Assembly (NCBI GenBank): GCA_023418755.1
Contig: JAEZZE010000312.1
Coordinates: 1-16,620 of the forward strand
Reading direction: 5' to 3'
DNA length: 16,620 nt
Source: Bacillota bacterium
GTDB taxonomy: Bacteria > Bacillota > Bacilli > Paenibacillales > Paenibacillaceae
Part shown: positions 14,963 to 16,620 of the stretch, in pieces
How positions within the stretch are numbered: the first letter of the stretch is position 1
Layout of the letters: every line of letters begins with the position of its first letter
Translations under genes and position numbers: made by a program
Notes under the pieces: generated by a model
What the model was told of the DNA's origin: nothing
The model's database searches: none
What the model saw: only the letters and a program-made list of their open reading frames with translations

Positions 14963-15136
14963 ATGAAGAAAACGATAGAAAAGCTGTACGATGTTCAGGG
15001 TTGTCCTCGGTTGCCCGAATTACCTCTTCAGCAGCGCTTCGCCCGGTTCAGATTAAAGCGCTACCCCTTCCAGGCGATGCGCGACACGAACAACGACGGC
15101 GAAAAGGTGAAAAAATTACCTATTATCGAAACATAG
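14963..15136 (+). CDS. Small ORF of 57 codons, hypothetical or remnant
   Basis: The frame starts at ATG 14963 (MKKTIEKLYDVQGC) nine bases after GGAGG and ends at TAG 15134-15136 with KVKKLPIIET. The product would be about 57 residues and very basic, with no signal peptide, membrane segment or family motif that I recognise. The strong ribosome site argues for translation. The odd composition (LPELPLQQRFARFRLKRYPF) and the location in a region of broken genes argue for a remnant of a larger gene. It is separated from the permease gene by 81 bp containing that gene's promoter, so it is not clearly co-transcribed. With the relic tail and the promoter it accounts for most of the roughly 420 bp between 14795 and 15217. 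Confidence 0.3.
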   Translation: MKKTIEKLYDVQGCPRLPELPLQQRFARFRLKRYPFQAMRDTNNDGEKVKKLPIIET

Positions 15137-15141
15137 TGATA

Positions 15142-15170
15142 TTAAACCGCGAAATTCGGCTTGCTATACT
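15142..15170 (+). promoter_or_regulatory. Extended -10 promoter of the sugar importer genes
   Basis: TGCTATACT (15162-15170) is an extended -10 element with TATACT matching consensus at five of six positions. The -35 candidate at 17-bp spacing, TTAAAC (15142-15147), is weak, as is usual with extended -10 promoters. The permease start at 15218 is 48 bp downstream. Confidence 0.65.
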
Positions 15171-15217
15171 GAATCCAAGTTCATGGCGTTGGAATTCACG
15201 TAAAGGGATGTCAGCTT

Positions 15218-16144
15218 ATGCTCACAACGAAAAGCGGTTTCAGGAAAGAATTCGGCAAAAACAAAGTTTTATTTTTGATGCTCGCGCCAACCGTCCTCTA
15301 TTTCATCGTCTTTGCTTATCTCCCGATGGCCGGCCTGATCGTGGCCTTCAAAAGCTACAACTACTCGCAAGGCATTTTCTTCAGTCCGTGGAACGGGTTC
15401 GACAACTTCGGTTATTTCTTTAATTCCGGCGTAGCTTTCACAGTGACCCGGAACACGATCGTTTTTAACCTCATTTTTATTGTGACCAGCGTAGTTGCTA
15501 GCGTTGCCATCGCCGTGTTTCTCTCCGAAATGAAGAACAAATATTTTAAGAAAGTGTCCCAATCTTTTCTGATTTTCCCTTATTTTATTTCCTGGGTCGT
15601 CGTTGCCGCCTTTGTGTATAACGTATTCAGTTACGACTACGGCGTATTCAACGAAATGTTGAGGTCGCTGGGGTTCGAGCCTATTAACATCTACAGCAAG
15701 ACCTCCTACTGGTACGTTCTGCTGCCGGTGCTTCACATTTGGAAAAATGTCGGTTATTCCAGCGCGATTTACTTTGCTTCCATCGCCGGGATCAATACGG
15801 AGTATTACGAAGCCGCGAGAGTGGACGGGGCGAATACGTTCCAGCGAATATGGAATATTACTTTGCCGTTTCTTAAGCCAACAGTTATCGTGTTAGTTCT
15901 GCTTTCGGTGGGACAGATTTTTAGAGGAAACATGGACATGTTCTACCAGTTAATCGGAAACAACGGGATGCTATTTAGCGGCACGGACGTCATCGATACC
16001 TATGTGTTCAGGTCGCTTACCGGGGGAGCCGATCTGGGACTTACGTCGGCGGCTACCTTTTATCAGTCGGTCATGTGCTTCGTGATCATCTATGTTACCA
16101 ACTTCATCGTGAAGAAAGCGGACAAGGATTATGCGTTGTTTTAA
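15218..16144 (+). CDS. Carbohydrate ABC importer permease, LplB-like
   Basis: A 308-residue inner membrane subunit of a CUT1-type sugar importer. It begins with the short basic tail and first membrane helix typical of LplB-type proteins (MLAPTVLYFIVFAYLPMAGLIVAFKSYN, split here as residues 21-40 and 41-48). It carries the EAA loop that contacts the ATPase at about 195-217 (EYYEAARVDGANTFQRIW). About six membrane segments are visible (near 18-40, 80-104, 117-138, 165-190, 220-235, 283-299). LplB/YtcP-type systems import oligosaccharides, with a lipoprotein binding subunit and usually a shared MsmK-type ATPase; neither is inside the window. ATG 15218 follows AAAGGGATG. Its own promoter precedes it and the partner permease starts 29 bp after its stop. 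Import of products released by the secreted enzyme at 8129 is inferred. Confidence 0.94.
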   Translation: MLTTKSGFRKEFGKNKVLFLMLAPTVLYFIVFAYLPMAGLIVAFKSYNYSQGIFFSPWNGFDNFGYFFNSGVAFTVTRNTIVFNLIFIVTSVVASVAIAVFLSEMKNKYFKKVSQSFLIFPYFISWVVVAAFVYNVFSYDYGVFNEMLRSLGFEPINIYSKTSYWYVLLPVLHIWKNVGYSSAIYFASIAGINTEYYEAARVDGANTFQRIWNITLPFLKPTVIVLVLLSVGQIFRGNMDMFYQLIGNNGMLFSGTDVIDTYVFRSLTGGADLGLTSAATFYQSVMCFVIIYVTNFIVKKADKDYALF

Positions 16145-16173
16145 CCATTCCACACAGAAGGATTGAAGGCTCC

Positions 16174-16620
16174 ATGAAACCAGCGGTCAAAACCGACGAA
16201 TTGTTGTTTTCGATAGGCTCTTACCTCATCGTGTCGATCTTTACGATTTTAAGCGTGATCCCTTTTCTGCTGGTGCTGTCCGGTTCCCTCACCGATGAAG
16301 GAGCGATCATCTCCAACGGTTACGACTTTCTGCCGGTTCCGTTCAGCTTGGACGCGTATTCGTATATCCTAAGCGACTATAGCCAAATTTTGCGCTCCTA
16401 CGGAATCAGCATCGTCGTCACTCTGGCCGGAACGGCGGCCGGCCTGTATTTCTGTACGATGACAGCGTTTGTGCTATCCAGACAAGACTTCAGATATCGC
16501 AACCGCTTCTCCTTCTTCTTTTACTTCACTACGCTTTTTAACGGCGGACTGGTGTCGACCTACATTTTGTTCATCCAATATTTGAAGCTCAAGAACAATC
16601 TGCTTTCGTTGATACTGCCC
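16174..16620 (+). CDS. Carbohydrate ABC importer permease, YtcP/LplC-like (5' part)
   Basis: The first 149 codons of the second permease, still open at the window end. It shows the characteristic N-terminus of YtcP/LplC proteins: a membrane helix (about 15-36, YLIVSIFTILSVIPFLLVLSG), the SLTDE segment, an external stretch with FLPVPFSLDAYSYIL, further helices (about 76-96 and 112-132), and the FNGGLVSTYI segment conserved in this subfamily. The EAA loop would lie beyond the edge. ATG 16174 is preceded by GAAGG (16165-16169) at short spacing, with another purine run a little upstream. It pairs with the LplB-like protein to form the channel; a solute-binding lipoprotein gene usually follows or precedes such pairs and may be just outside. 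Confidence 0.93.
   Translation, partial: MKPAVKTDELLFSIGSYLIVSIFTILSVIPFLLVLSGSLTDEGAIISNGYDFLPVPFSLDAYSYILSDYSQILRSYGISIVVTLAGTAAGLYFCTMTAFVLSRQDFRYRNRFSFFFYFTTLFNGGLVSTYILFIQYLKLKNNLLSLILP

Noticed and set aside
14899..15423. 174-codon forward frame running into the LplB-like gene
   Set aside because: It overlaps the start of a clear permease in another frame and has no recognisable domain or good start.

Overview
The window looks like a stretch of a Paenibacillaceae-type chromosome (Paenibacillus or Cohnella relatives). The grounds are moderately high G+C with strong purine-rich Shine-Dalgarno sites, a YtrA-type GntR regulator with ABC genes, an LplB/YtcP-type sugar importer, an AraC regulator with a cupin-like N-terminus, and a very large secreted multidomain carbohydrase. 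Genus-level placement is inference. No phage genes, insertion sequence, tRNA, rRNA or CRISPR array was seen.

Left part (1-2350). Two tandem-repeat blocks (a 51-bp duplication and an 18-bp minisatellite) lie just downstream of a minus-strand RluA-family pseudouridine synthase. Behind it is a secreted CAP-domain gene interrupted by one in-frame TAG at codon 113.

Middle-left (2446-6956). A near-consensus sigma-A promoter, overlapped by a perfect 10+10 bp palindrome, drives a tightly packed five-gene operon: six-TM membrane protein, YtrA-type GntR repressor, YtrB-like ATPase, NatA/YhaQ-like ATPase and NatB/YhaP-like permease. It closes with a clear intrinsic terminator. The layout suggests two ABC export or envelope-stress modules under one autoregulated switch.

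Middle (6957-12376). A featureless AT-rich gap leads into a decayed gene lacking both ends and carrying an internal stop. Next is the centrepiece, a 1,398-residue secreted polypeptide. In order it has a signal peptide, a clan GH-A-like glycosidase, a beta-sandwich, an Ig-like domain, an F5/8-type C (CBM32-like) domain, two copies of a ~145-residue module, an SGNH/GDSL esterase and a C-terminal beta-sandwich.

Right part (12484-16620). An AraC regulator converges on a minus-strand FAD-dependent oxidoreductase. That oxidoreductase gene is bracketed by two ~71-bp repeats that encode matching C-terminal tails, apparently remnants of Gfo/Idh/MocA-type dehydrogenase genes. Then come an ambiguous small ORF whose ribosome site contains a run of ten G within a hairpin, and an extended -10 promoter driving an LplB-like permease and a YtcP/LplC-like permease cut by the window end.

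Taken together, 8129-16620 reads as a polysaccharide-use locus: secreted glycosidase plus deacylating esterase, an oligosaccharide importer, an AraC regulator, and one surviving redox enzyme from what was probably a larger set. The substrate cannot be fixed from sequence alone.
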